Shown here: piece after piece, positions 1 through 7,279 of the stretch
Layout: each line of letters opens with the position of its first letter
How positions within the stretch are numbered: the stretch's first letter is position 1
Assembly (NCBI GenBank): GCA_002418705.1
Contig: DIEQ01000068.1
Location: forward strand, 1 to 10,992
Reading direction: 5' to 3'
Length of the DNA: 10,992 bases
Origin: Mageeibacillus sp. UBA5770
GTDB lineage: Bacteria; Bacillota_A; Clostridia; Saccharofermentanales; Saccharofermentanaceae
Translations under genes and position numbers: made by a program
The notes under the pieces: model-generated
Seen by the model: the letters and a program-made list of their open reading frames with translations, nothing else
Told to the model about the DNA's origin: nothing
The model's database searches: none

Positions 1-10
1 TTCCTCCCTT
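1..10 (-). promoter_or_regulatory. Ribosome binding site of a gene left of the window
   Basis: Read on the minus strand, the first ten bases are AAGGGAGGAA, a strong Shine-Dalgarno sequence. The start codon it serves would lie just outside the window, so a minus-strand gene is expected immediately to the left. Nothing can be said about its product. It fits the promoter at 130-158, which points the same way. Confidence 0.6.
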
Positions 11-31
11 TTCAATTCGAAATACCTTTAC

Positions 32-97
32 TAAACTATTTGAGGTTCATTTGGTAAATTATGAAAGGCCGTATTTCGGCTCTTTTGAAATAGTTTA
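32..97. repeat. Perfect 10-bp inverted repeat with nested hairpin in a leader
   Basis: TAAACTATTT at 32-41 is matched by its exact reverse complement AAATAGTTTA at 88-97. Between them is a smaller hairpin with arms GCCG at 68-71 and CGGC at 77-80. The whole structure lies in the predicted 5' leader of the gene to the left. It could be a pair of operator half-sites or an RNA structure. It has no U-tract that would make it a clear terminator. Confidence 0.5.
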
Positions 98-107
98 CAA
101 ATGTTCC
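94..107. promoter_or_regulatory. Candidate operator, site A of a shared motif
   Basis: The plus strand reads TTTACAAATGTTCC, which contains the 8-mer ACAAATGT at 97-104. The complement differs by one base in 14 from GGAACCTTTGTAAA at 3037-3050 upstream of the kinase gene. The core lies 25 bases downstream of the predicted -10 at 130-135, a position typical of a repressor or roadblock site. A diverged inverted copy lies at 44-58 (GGTTCATTTGGTAAA). The regulator that binds is unknown. Confidence 0.5.
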
Positions 108-129
108 TGGTGTTGTATCGTTTGTCTAT

Positions 130-158
130 ATATTAGCGAGTTTTGTACGGCATGTCAA
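130..158 (-). promoter_or_regulatory. Sigma-70-type promoter for the gene left of the window
   Basis: On the minus strand there is a perfect -35 TTGACA (153-158), a 17-base spacer, and a -10 TAATAT (130-135). Transcription would start near position 123, leaving a leader of more than 120 bases before the off-window gene. CATGTC overlaps the -35 at 151-156 and recurs upstream as an inverted pair. Confidence 0.65.
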
Positions 159-190
159 GTTTATTGTTACAGTTATTGGGGTGTGATTTC

Positions 191-212
191 GACATGTTTA
201 ACAGTTCATGTC
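191..212. repeat. GACATG/CATGTC inverted repeat upstream of promoter
   Basis: GACATG at 191-196 and CATGTC at 207-212 form a perfect 6-bp inverted repeat with a 10-base gap. It lies about 70-90 bases upstream of the predicted start of the leftward transcript. A third CATGTC at 151-156 overlaps the -35 box. The placement would suit an activator site; this is inference from position only. Confidence 0.35.
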
Positions 213-226
213 TATGGCCGAAGATA

Positions 227-262
227 AAATGTCCGCTTAACACGATTGCTAAGCGGACATTT
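227..262 (-). terminator. Terminator of the kinase-isomerase operon
   Basis: Perfect 13-bp arms (AAATGTCCGCTTA at 227-239 and its complement at 250-262) enclose a 10-base loop. It starts 21 bases beyond the stop codon of the isomerase gene. On the minus strand the stem ends in TTT and continues TATCTT, a modest U-tract, so termination is likely but not textbook-strong. Confidence 0.75.
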
Positions 263-283
263 GAGTTCTTATACAAATTGATT

Positions 284-1477
284 TTATTTAGCTAGCCGAT
301 CCAGCAATTCATCTAAAGGAATGCCGTCTTCCGGGACAAATTGACGCCAGTAAACAGCGGTCTCCTTCAGCTTATCAATAATGTCATATGTATATTCGGT
401 ATTTGATCCGAAGATCTCAAAGTTCAGATAGAGATCATCCACTTTGGGCGGCATATCAGGCCCGATATTGTTTTCATAAGAAACCGCTATAGCCTTGAGC
501 AATTCCGGTCCCATGATAATTCCTTTGCCGTTGGTGTCGGCAGTAAACGCCGAATGAGGAGCCGAAATGCCATCTGTCTGCTGCATATGAATGATAGGCG
601 AGTAACACGCCAGCTTCTCAAGCCACGCATAGGGGTCCTGATCTTTGGGATCAATGGAGAACATATACGCGTATTTATCCATACTTTCACAGATAGCCTG
701 AGCGGCTTCCCCGTGATTTTGCCCGGTTTTTACTGCATGGAACCAGATCGAGCGTGTCTCGTCCGCACCAAGCCACATGGACGGGCGTGCTGTCTCCCCG
801 TCTGCTTTTTGCAGGCTGTCAACAATCTGTTCCTTTGACGGACGGACGAATTTCCTCTGGCCGACAATATGGCCGACATCAACCGTTGTATATACGGGTT
901 TCTGATTCAGCTGATAACAGTCGCGCAGGAAATCGATGGTTCCCTGAATCGTCCACGGCGGCTGATGAGGAGCATACATCTGCTCGACGCAAAGATTCAC
1001 ACCTCCCAGTTCATCGGCATATGCCGTCAGCTCACACATCCGTTCAACAAGCTTGCGGTAGACAGTCTCGTAGAGAGCCGGGTCCTGAAGGACATTGTCC
1101 GGAAGGGCATGGAAATAGAAGCCCATTCCCGCATCAGCCTTCTTTAATCTCTTGATCATTGGCTTGAGCCAATTATCTATAAGGTGCCTGACCATGCGCT
1201 CATCAGGATGCGTGAGGCCGGCCGTACGGTACGTCTGATAACCCGTGAAAAAATTAGCGACTTTTACGCCATATTCCCTGCCAAGGGTATCAATGGAATC
1301 AAACCAGTCATCCATATAATCCTGAGGCGAAAAGAGTCCGTCAATCTCATTATCAAAACTTGCTTCACTATAATTGAACCCGATTTCCTTAGTCAGCTTC
1401 AGCCAGTGTTTGGGTTCCACCCAGCGCTTGATGGCAAAGCAGTTATCTAAAGCCAGATATATTCTCGGATATTTCAT
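284..1477 (-). CDS. TIM-barrel sugar (phosphate) isomerase/epimerase
   Basis: This 397-residue protein looks like a xylose-isomerase-like TIM barrel (AP endonuclease 2 superfamily), whose members move carbonyl or hydroxyl groups on sugars using a divalent metal. Likely metal ligands are E165 (in VEQMY), D200 and H203 (in DVGH), H297 and E354 (in NFEIF). No signal peptide is visible, so it is cytoplasmic. It is longer than the usual 270-300 residues of the epimerases, with extra sequence around residues 206-295. The start is supported by AGGAG at 1483-1487, five bases upstream. Only 17 bases separate it from the kinase gene, so the two are co-transcribed and probably act in sequence, the isomerase on the kinase product or on the kinase substrate. 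The exact substrate is not recognisable. An L-rhamnose-isomerase-like role is a less likely alternative. Confidence 0.8.
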   Translation of the reverse strand: MKYPRIYLALDNCFAIKRWVEPKHWLKLTKEIGFNYSEASFDNEIDGLFSPQDYMDDWFDSIDTLGREYGVKVANFFTGYQTYRTAGLTHPDERMVRHLIDNWLKPMIKRLKKADAGMGFYFHALPDNVLQDPALYETVYRKLVERMCELTAYADELGGVNLCVEQMYAPHQPPWTIQGTIDFLRDCYQLNQKPVYTTVDVGHIVGQRKFVRPSKEQIVDSLQKADGETARPSMWLGADETRSIWFHAVKTGQNHGEAAQAICESMDKYAYMFSIDPKDQDPYAWLEKLACYSPIIHMQQTDGISAPHSAFTADTNGKGIIMGPELLKAIAVSYENNIGPDMPPKVDDLYLNFEIFGSNTEYTYDIIDKLKETAVYWRQFVPEDGIPLDELLDRLAK

Positions 1478-1494
1478 ATTATCTCCTAACTGTA

Positions 1495-2985
1495 TCAGAC
1501 AATTTTAGCAATTGATTTGTAGTGCTCGTATGCAGTGTCCCACTCCGCCGAATTGGCCGGAGCATATTCGATTGTCTCGTAAGAATTTTTGCAGAGCTGA
1601 CGGCCTTCTGATACGTTCGAAATCTTACCGTCGGCCATCAGCTGGAATATCAGGTTGCCGACAGAAGTTGTTTCAGTGGGTCCTGCAATAACCGGGATGC
1701 CTACAGCTTCTGCTGTCCAGCGGCACAGCAGTTTGTTCTTCGTACCGCCGCCGATCAGGTGGAGCAATTCGAACTCGCCTTCGGTAACCGTGCGCATATC
1801 GGAGAAACTGGACTTGAATTTGAGAACCAGGCTTTTCAGGATGCACCGCGCTGTTTCGCCGATGGTTGCCGGAACATCCTGCCCCGTCTGACGGCAGAAC
1901 TCGGCAATCACGCCCGGCATATCTTCCTGGTATTCGCCAAATCGGGCATCATCAACATCAATAATAGAGTTCTGGAGTGCAGAGGCTTCCGCGAGTTCGT
2001 CGATATAATCCCAATCGATTTCTTCACCTTTTTCCTTATTCCACTTGTTTCTGCACTGCTGCAGAATCCACAGACCTGTTATATTGCGCAGAAGCATGTT
2101 CTTGCCGGAGACGCCGCCTTCATTCCCGCATTTGATATCAACAACACGCGGATCAAGGACAGGCTCGTCCGTCTCCAGACCGGCTATGCACCAGGTACCC
2201 AGACTGATGAATCCCCATTTGCGGGAATGGTCAGTCACAGGGATTCCTGCTACTGCAGACGCAGTGTCGTGTGTTGCCGGAACAATGACGGGTATCGATT
2301 CAACACCGAGCTCACGGCAGACTGCCGGACTCAGTTTGCCAAGCTTATATCCCGGTTCAACAAGTTTTGTCAGCATATCATTACGGAGACCTAATTTTTC
2401 AAAAATAGCCGGTTCCCACTGGCGGGTCTTTTGATTGGCTAAAAGCGTCATCGTAGCATTGGTAAATTCATTGGCAATCTCACCGGTCAGGAAATAATTG
2501 AAGAGATCGGGCATCATCAGTAATTTGTGAGCCTCTCTATATTCGACAGCCTGTTCTCTCATCAACGCATATAGCTGATAAATACCCATAATACGGGTAC
2601 TCGGACCGCCCGAGAGCTGAAAAAGCTCAGGCTCAGGTAATGTTTCGTGCAGTTGGGAAGAATAATCGTAACGCTTGGCATCACGATACGTATTAGGGTT
2701 GCCGATTAGGCGTCCCTGCTTATCAAGCATGCCAAAATCGCAGCCCCAGGTATCAATGGCGAGGGATTTGCAGGGACCGTACTTCTTCTGGCTCAGCTGA
2801 ATGCCGATCTTGATTTCAGATAAGAGTCTGAGCACATCCCAGAAATATTCTCCCTGATTCGCAAATACCGGCCGATTGTCAAAACGATGGATAATATCAA
2901 ATTCAAATCGATCTCCATAATATTTGCCGACTACTGCCCGTCCATTGCTGGCGCCTAAATCAAATATTAAATAATTATCACTCAT
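1495..2985 (-). CDS. FGGY carbohydrate kinase, rhamnulokinase type
   Basis: The 496-residue protein is a full-length FGGY-family kinase (usual length about 480-520) that transfers phosphate from ATP to a ketose. Visible motifs are the N-terminal nucleotide loop DLGASNGRAV from D9, AIDTWGCDFG around 76-85, YRDAKR at 100-105, PATHDTASAV with the probable catalytic base D240, and IGGGTKN at 411-417 for adenine and phosphate binding. These motifs resemble RhaB more than xylulokinase or glycerol kinase. No rhamnose isomerase or rhamnulose-phosphate aldolase of the standard families is in the window, so rhamnulose may not be the substrate. The start has AGGAGG at 2995-3000, nine bases upstream. It is the first gene of a two-gene operon driven by the promoter at 3095-3123. 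Confidence 0.88.
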   Translation of the reverse strand: MSDNYLIFDLGASNGRAVVGKYYGDRFEFDIIHRFDNRPVFANQGEYFWDVLRLLSEIKIGIQLSQKKYGPCKSLAIDTWGCDFGMLDKQGRLIGNPNTYRDAKRYDYSSQLHETLPEPELFQLSGGPSTRIMGIYQLYALMREQAVEYREAHKLLMMPDLFNYFLTGEIANEFTNATMTLLANQKTRQWEPAIFEKLGLRNDMLTKLVEPGYKLGKLSPAVCRELGVESIPVIVPATHDTASAVAGIPVTDHSRKWGFISLGTWCIAGLETDEPVLDPRVVDIKCGNEGGVSGKNMLLRNITGLWILQQCRNKWNKEKGEEIDWDYIDELAEASALQNSIIDVDDARFGEYQEDMPGVIAEFCRQTGQDVPATIGETARCILKSLVLKFKSSFSDMRTVTEGEFELLHLIGGGTKNKLLCRWTAEAVGIPVIAGPTETTSVGNLIFQLMADGKISNVSEGRQLCKNSYETIEYAPANSAEWDTAYEHYKSIAKIV

Positions 2986-3036
2986 TCAGAGCATCCTCCT
3001 AATTGTAAGATAGATGAATTTTTCCGCGTCATTTAG

Positions 3037-3068
3037 GGAACCTTTGTAAATAAAGTATACATTTGTTC
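3037..3068. promoter_or_regulatory. Candidate paired operator, sites B and C
   Basis: Two facing half-sites, GAACCTTTGTA (3038-3048) and TACATTTGTTC (3058-3068), are separated by nine bases and share the inverted pattern GAAC-N3-TGTA / TACA-N3-GTTC. Their centres are 20 bases apart, about two helical turns. The right half holds the shared 8-mer ACATTTGT at 3059-3066. The left half, extended to GGAACCTTTGTAAA (3037-3050), matches site A at 13 of 14 positions. The pair lies in the leader of the kinase operon, 28 to 58 bases beyond the -10. Confidence 0.55.
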
Positions 3069-3094
3069 ATATGCTTGTTAATTATGTTGCTTCA

Positions 3095-3123
3095 ATTCTA
3101 GCATCGCATATTAGTACTGTCAA
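3095..3123 (-). promoter_or_regulatory. Promoter of the kinase-isomerase operon
   Basis: On the minus strand a perfect -35 TTGACA (3118-3123), a 17-base spacer and a -10 TAGAAT (3095-3100) are present. Transcription would begin near 3088, giving a leader of about 100 bases. It lies between the terminator of the transporter operon (3172-3202) and the kinase start, so this unit is expressed independently of the transporter. Confidence 0.7.
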
Positions 3124-3171
3124 CAGGCGAAAGGGTTCGTTTACTGCCTTTGTCTGTAAGCCCGGTCAAGA

Positions 3172-3202
3172 AAGATCCGGACAAATGATTTGCCCGGATC
3201 TT
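3172..3202 (-). terminator. Terminator of the ABC transporter operon
   Basis: Outer arms AAGATCCGG (3172-3180) and CCGGATCTT (3194-3202) are perfect complements. After one mismatch the inner arms CAAAT (3182-3186) and ATTTG (3188-3192) continue the stem. It lies 35 bases past the permease stop codon. On the minus strand the stem ends in CTT and continues TCTTGACC, so the U-tract is interrupted. Confidence 0.65.
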
Positions 3203-3237
3203 ACTTTCTTCACAGCTATAATATGATGCCTGTTTAA

Positions 3238-4242
3238 TCATGTTGTTGATTTGCTTTTTGCATTGGAGAATTTCTGCAGTAGGACAGCAGCCAGGATAAT
3301 AATGCCCTTAATTACCTGCTGAGGATATGCGGGAACCTTCATCAGGTTCATGATATTGCTGATCAGGCCGAGTGTAAAAACACCGAAGATCGTTTTCACA
3401 ACACTGCCGCGTCCGCCGTTAAGACTGGCACCGCCGATAACGGCAGCAGCAATGGCATCCATTTCTGTTCCGTCACCAACCAGCGGTGAACCAACACCGG
3501 TACGGCCGCTTACGATAATACCTGCGATCGTAGAAAAGACACCGCTGATGCAGTAGACAGACATTTTATATCTGTTGACCCGAACACCGGAAAGGCGGAC
3601 GGCTTCTTCGTTGGATCCGATTGCCATGACGAGGCGGCCATAGGTTGTAAAACGAAGGACAAGGAACATGATGACAAAAATTGCCAGCATGACATAGAAC
3701 TGACTCGGAAGACCGATGAAGTATGTACGGCTGAATTCAATAAACCCTTTATCTTTGATCTGGATAGAAGCTCCGTTACAGATAATATAGGAAGCACCTT
3801 TTGCAATGGATAAGACAGCCAAAGTTACGACGAACGGAGCAAGTTTCTGATAGGCTACCATGTATCCGGAAATAAGTCCGCATAAAAAACCGGCAAAAAC
3901 CGCATATAGTAATGCCACAATAAACGGCTGTCCGGTCTTGAGTGTGTATGCAAAAATAATATTTCCCAGTGTTAGCCCTGCGCCGACCGACAGGTCAATA
4001 CCGCCGGTCAGAATTACCATGAGCATACCAAAGCTGACAATACCCAGGCTTGCATTCTGACGAAGCAAATTGGTCAGGTTGCCCTCGGTAAAGAAATTAT
4101 CGGTCATGATAGATGAAAAAATAACCAGCAGCAGAAATATATAGATTGTATTATTGCGGTTAATATTGGACAGAACTCTTTTAAACGTGATCCCTTCCCG
4201 CGGGAACTTTTCAGCCTTCATTGGAGTGTTTGCGCTTGACAT
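3238..4242 (-). CDS. Simple-sugar ABC transporter permease (RbsC-like)
   Basis: The 334-residue protein is a polytopic membrane permease of the branched-chain/simple-sugar family (BPD_transp_2). It starts with about 30 polar residues, followed by hydrophobic segments throughout, the first near residues 31-46. Family signatures are GGIDLSVG at 80-87, the cytoplasmic coupling stretch GSNEEAVRLSGV at 209-220, and AAVIGGASLNGGRGS near 266-280. Length matches RbsC. Two copies would form the membrane channel and couple to the ATPase encoded just upstream. The start has a perfect AAGGAGG at 4251-4257 with an 8-base spacer. It is the last gene of the operon, 70 bases after the ATPase stop. Substrate cannot be deduced from the permease alone. 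Confidence 0.93.
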   Translation of the reverse strand: MSSANTPMKAEKFPREGITFKRVLSNINRNNTIYIFLLLVIFSSIMTDNFFTEGNLTNLLRQNASLGIVSFGMLMVILTGGIDLSVGAGLTLGNIIFAYTLKTGQPFIVALLYAVFAGFLCGLISGYMVAYQKLAPFVVTLAVLSIAKGASYIICNGASIQIKDKGFIEFSRTYFIGLPSQFYVMLAIFVIMFLVLRFTTYGRLVMAIGSNEEAVRLSGVRVNRYKMSVYCISGVFSTIAGIIVSGRTGVGSPLVGDGTEMDAIAAAVIGGASLNGGRGSVVKTIFGVFTLGLISNIMNLMKVPAYPQQVIKGIIILAAVLLQKFSNAKSKSTT

Positions 4243-4312
4243 CGATTGTTCCTCCTTAAGATATTAACAATATATACTGGATTAAGCCTTTTTTTATCTC
4301 TGGATCAGCGTG

Positions 4313-5860
4313 TTAACCGGCAATGCCTACTGAGAAATTAATAATTTTCTCCTGTGAAATTTCACCCCGTTTAAGCTCCGCCATGGGAATACCTTTGTTC
4401 AATACCAGAACCCTGTCACTTAGTCCAATAATCTCTTCAATTTCAGAAGAAATCAATACAATGGCCAGGCCGGAGTGTGTCAGTTCATTGATCAGATTAT
4501 ATATTTCAATTTTGGCACCAATGTCAACTCCACGCGTCGGTTCATCGAGCAGAATAACTTTATTGCCGGCGAACAGCCATTTACCTATGCTGATTTTTTG
4601 TTGATTTCCGCCGCTCAAGCTGCCGACTTCAATTTCGGTTCCGTCTGTTTTTACGCGTAAAACATCAATCAGCTTCTTTACTTCTTTCTTTTCCAGAGCA
4701 CTTCGTACCACACCCATAGCCGTGGAAATTTTTCTTAAGTTTGCCATTGTCGTATTAATTCGAACAGAGGAAGATAATATGATTCCGTGTTCCTTACGGC
4801 TTTCAGGTAAATAACCTATGCCAGCCGATACAGCCTGCGACGGGGAAAACAGATTCAGCTTCTCTCCCATCAGCTCAACGATACCGCTATCCCGTTTGTC
4901 AGCCGCGAAAATAGCACGTGCCAGTTCGGTTTTACCGGCACCGACCAATCCGGAAATTCCGTATATCTCACCGGCATGGACTTCAAAGGAGACGTCCTGG
5001 ACGCGTTGTCCGGAACAGATGTTACTTACTTTCAGTACCGTTTCACCCAGTACTGCATTGCGATCGGGGAACAATGACGAGTAACTTCGTCCGATCATCA
5101 TTTGAACAATGCTGTCAATATTTGTCTCTTTGGTATTTACCGTATCTACAACTTTACCGTCCCGCATTACTGTAATCCGGTCAGACAATTCGAAAATTTC
5201 ATCTAATCTATGTGATATGTAGATGATGCTTACTCCGTTTGCCTGCAGATTGCGAAGCAAATCAAAAAGTCTTTTCGTTTCATATGGAGATAATACAGCC
5301 GTTGGTTCGTCGAGTACAAGGACCTTGACGTCTTCGCTCATGGCTTTGGCGATTTCAACGATCTGCTGATACGCTACACTCAATTCTCCTAAAATCATTT
5401 TGGGATTAATATCAAATCCGATTTTTGTGATAATCTCGCCGGCGTCCCTGTACAATTTCGGCCAATTAATTAATCCCCTGTTGTTGCCGATATCCAGCCG
5501 GTTCATAAATATGTTTTCAGCTACAGTCAGGTCCGGAGCGAGGGCAAACTCCTGATAGATAATTCCCAAGCCTGCTTTATGTGTTTCAATGACACTGTTC
5601 ACGGAGAAGTGCTTGCCATTGACATAGATTTCACCTTTATCTTTTTGATATGCACCGGACAGAATTTTCACCAAAGTTGACTTTCCGGCACCATTTTGAC
5701 CAACCAGAGCATGAATTTCACCATATTTGACACGTAATGATACATTTTCCAAAGCGTTTACGCCGCCGAATGCTTTATAAATATTACGGAGTTCAATATT
5801 GTATTTTTCCTGGTCATTTTCATTTGTCGTGCTCTCGGAGCTTTTTTCTGCGGTTATCAT
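4313..5860 (-). CDS. Simple-sugar ABC transporter ATPase, two domains (RbsA/MglA-like)
   Basis: The 515-residue protein carries two nucleotide-binding domains in one chain, as is usual for ribose, galactose and xylose importers. Domain 1 has Walker A GQNGAGKST with K60, Q-loop Q103, signature-like LSVAYQQ from 160, Walker B with D184-E185, and switch H217. Domain 2 has GLVGAGKTE as Walker A, signature LSGGNQQK, and an intact LLDEPTRGVD with D439-E440. The first 18 residues are polar and precede the domain proper. It is encoded between the binding protein and the permease and should energise that transporter. The ribosome binding site (AGGAAG, about ten bases from the start) is weaker than those of its neighbours, which together with the upstream hairpin may lower its expression relative to the binding protein. 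Confidence 0.94.
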   Translation of the reverse strand: MITAEKSSESTTNENDQEKYNIELRNIYKAFGGVNALENVSLRVKYGEIHALVGQNGAGKSTLVKILSGAYQKDKGEIYVNGKHFSVNSVIETHKAGLGIIYQEFALAPDLTVAENIFMNRLDIGNNRGLINWPKLYRDAGEIITKIGFDINPKMILGELSVAYQQIVEIAKAMSEDVKVLVLDEPTAVLSPYETKRLFDLLRNLQANGVSIIYISHRLDEIFELSDRITVMRDGKVVDTVNTKETNIDSIVQMMIGRSYSSLFPDRNAVLGETVLKVSNICSGQRVQDVSFEVHAGEIYGISGLVGAGKTELARAIFAADKRDSGIVELMGEKLNLFSPSQAVSAGIGYLPESRKEHGIILSSSVRINTTMANLRKISTAMGVVRSALEKKEVKKLIDVLRVKTDGTEIEVGSLSGGNQQKISIGKWLFAGNKVILLDEPTRGVDIGAKIEIYNLINELTHSGLAIVLISSEIEEIIGLSDRVLVLNKGIPMAELKRGEISQEKIINFSVGIAG

Positions 5861-5889
5861 GTTTCACCAGCTTCCTACTTCATTTGCAA

Positions 5890-5926
5890 TGGGATTGTGC
5901 CGCCAGCTTTTGACGGCACAATCCCA
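5890..5926 (-). repeat. Intercistronic hairpin between binding protein and ATPase genes
   Basis: Arms at 5890-5902 and 5914-5926 are perfect 13-bp complements around an 11-base loop; the core is GGGATTGTGCCG. On the transcript it follows the binding-protein stop by 27 bases and has no U-tract after it. It is therefore more likely a 3' stabilising or partial-attenuation element than a full terminator. Such elements are common between binding-protein and ATPase genes, where the binding protein is needed in excess. Confidence 0.65.
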
Positions 5927-5953
5927 AACTTGGAGGGGACTTAAGTAAGTTAA

Positions 5954-6982
5954 TTAGAATGAAGAATTAGGATCGTAGTACTGATCAACGTTGTCGATCG
6001 TTACGCAGGCGGCTGTTGTATAAGTAAAGTTCGGGAATTCAGTTTCTCCTGCGAAATATCTGGCAGCAACGTCCATGGAGAGGTCACCGATCAGCTTAGG
6101 ACTGTTCAAACCTGTTGCGCCATAGTTGCCGGCCTTGATCATTTCAAAAGCTTCCTTCTGTCCGTCAGCAGCTGAAGCAATGAGTTTTCCTTCAAGCATG
6201 CCCTTCTCATCAAGAACATTCATGGCAGCCATCGTCATAACGTCAGCTTCAGACATCAGAACATTGAATTCTTCGTTCAGTGAAATAATGTCTTCCATTA
6301 CAGTAACTGCTGCATCTTCAGCCCATCCTTCGCAATAACCCTGGGCAATAATTTCGACATTGGCGGTACCTTCAGATGCCAGCTGCTCTTCAACGATTCC
6401 GTTGAGCAAGCCATCACGGCGGTCAAGTGAATTGATGGTGCCCATCTGACCGCTCAGGAGAGCAATTTTGATCGGTGTGCCTTTCATCTGCTGTGCAATC
6501 CATTTGCCAACAGCAAATCCGTTGCCATAGTTGTCAGCCTGGACGCAGGTCAATACTTTGGCTTCGGCATCAAGTGCGTTATCAATAGCGATAACGGGTG
6601 TGCCTTCATCTTTTAAGCGGTTGATTGTTTCTGTCAGAATTTGGGTATCAAATGAGTTACAGAGGATGACGTCGCATTTTTGTGTTACAAGGTCTTCCAT
6701 ATCAGCAATCTGCTTATTTGAATCACCCTGGGCATTCAGTGTAATCAGTTCATATCCTTTTTCTTTGCAAATTTCAGCTACGCGAGCCTGAATGGTAACA
6801 TAGAAAGGAATTACCATATCAATCATTGACATTCCGATTGTAAACTTGTCGCCGCTCTTTGGTGTGAGTGCACCGCCGGCGACTGCTGCTGTTGCTGAAG
6901 TATCGGCCGCTTTGGTTGTACATCCGGTAAACAGGGAAACAGCCATGACCATGCAAACGAGAATAGCGATTACTTTTTTCAT
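5954..6982 (-). CDS. Sugar-binding lipoprotein of the ABC transporter (RbsB-like)
   Basis: The 342-residue protein is a periplasmic-binding-protein type 1 solute receptor (Peripla_BP_4), anchored outside the membrane as a lipoprotein. It begins with a lysine-led signal peptide and a lipobox LFTGC, with C21 as the lipidated residue. An Ala/Thr/Ser-rich linker (about 22-40) leads into the domain at DKFTIGMSMIDMVIPFY. Family-typical pieces follow: NAQGDSNKQIADMEDLV, a CDVILCNSFDT strand, and a PVIAIDNA strand. The reading frame extends 21 codons upstream to 7045, but the start at 6982 has GGAGG at 6990-6994 with a 7-base spacer and gives a proper signal peptide. It is the first gene of the transporter operon. 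The ligand cannot be read from sequence; a sugar or polyol is expected. Confidence 0.93.
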   Translation of the reverse strand: MKKVIAILVCMVMAVSLFTGCTTKAADTSATAAVAGGALTPKSGDKFTIGMSMIDMVIPFYVTIQARVAEICKEKGYELITLNAQGDSNKQIADMEDLVTQKCDVILCNSFDTQILTETINRLKDEGTPVIAIDNALDAEAKVLTCVQADNYGNGFAVGKWIAQQMKGTPIKIALLSGQMGTINSLDRRDGLLNGIVEEQLASEGTANVEIIAQGYCEGWAEDAAVTVMEDIISLNEEFNVLMSEADVMTMAAMNVLDEKGMLEGKLIASAADGQKEAFEMIKAGNYGATGLNSPKLIGDLSMDVAARYFAGETEFPNFTYTTAACVTIDNVDQYYDPNSSF

Positions 6983-7091
6983 TTCTTTTCCTCCATTAAT
7001 TTTGCTTTTTCTAGTGTTACAAAGACACTGTGCACGAGTGTCCATAAACCAAGTGTTTAAGTCTTATACATTAAGGATCGGGAAAACAAAA

Positions 7092-7105
7092 GGTACATTT
7101 GTTAC
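7092..7105. promoter_or_regulatory. Candidate operator, site D of a shared motif
   Basis: GGTACATTTGTTAC contains the 8-mer ACATTTGT at 7095-7102. It lies in the leader of the transporter operon, 40 bases downstream of the preferred -10 (7143-7148). It would lie just upstream of the -35 if the weaker promoter TTTTGT-N17-TATAAG (7063-7091) is the real one. In the first case it suits a repressor, in the second an activator. Confidence 0.45.
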
Positions 7106-7142
7106 TCGGGTTGATTTTTTTGTAACCATTTCTGATAGCTCA

Positions 7143-7171
7143 ATTATGGCGAAGTGCGTATTAGATGACAA
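7143..7171 (-). promoter_or_regulatory. Probable promoter of the ABC transporter operon
   Basis: On the minus strand TTGTCA (7166-7171, five of six matches), a 17-base spacer and CATAAT (7143-7148, five of six) form a good promoter, giving a leader of about 150 bases. A second, weaker candidate closer to the gene has -10 TATAAG (7063-7068) and -35 TTTTGT (7086-7091). The preferred promoter lies within an inverted repeat, GCGTATT at 7156-7162 and AATACGC at 7170-7176, which spans spacer and -35 and could be an operator. Confidence 0.5.
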
Positions 7172-7176
7172 TACGC
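7156..7176. repeat. 7-bp inverted repeat over the promoter spacer and -35
   Basis: GCGTATT (7156-7162) and AATACGC (7170-7176) are perfect complements with a 7-base gap. They overlap the spacer and -35 of the predicted transporter promoter. A smaller pair, TGTGC (7211-7215) and GCACA (7221-7225), lies further upstream. Between 7046 and 7440, apart from these, the promoter, site D and the terminator, no gene is seen. Confidence 0.35.
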
Positions 7177-7279
7177 CAATTCACAGAAATGGTGTCAATT
7201 TCAAAGACATTGTGCAAAAAGCACATCACCCCGCTGGTATGGCGATACGGTTTATGCACTTTATACAAAGCTTTCATCC

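Noticed and set aside
227..262. Possible mobile-element end or attachment site, because of the long perfect inverted repeat
   Set aside because: No transposase or integrase is nearby, no target duplication is seen, and its place just after the isomerase stop fits a terminator.
1759..2434. Plus-strand open frames of 129-211 codons opposite the kinase gene
   Set aside because: They are antisense to a clear FGGY kinase with intact motifs; composition and sequence look like complementary-strand artefacts.
2986..3237. Riboswitch in the kinase leader or intergenic region
   Set aside because: The structures seen are explained by a terminator and short operator-like repeats; no known riboswitch core was recognised.
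5954..7045. Longer binding-protein reading frame starting at 7045
   Set aside because: The extra 21 residues precede a complete lipoprotein signal peptide, and only the start at 6982 has a well-placed GGAGG.
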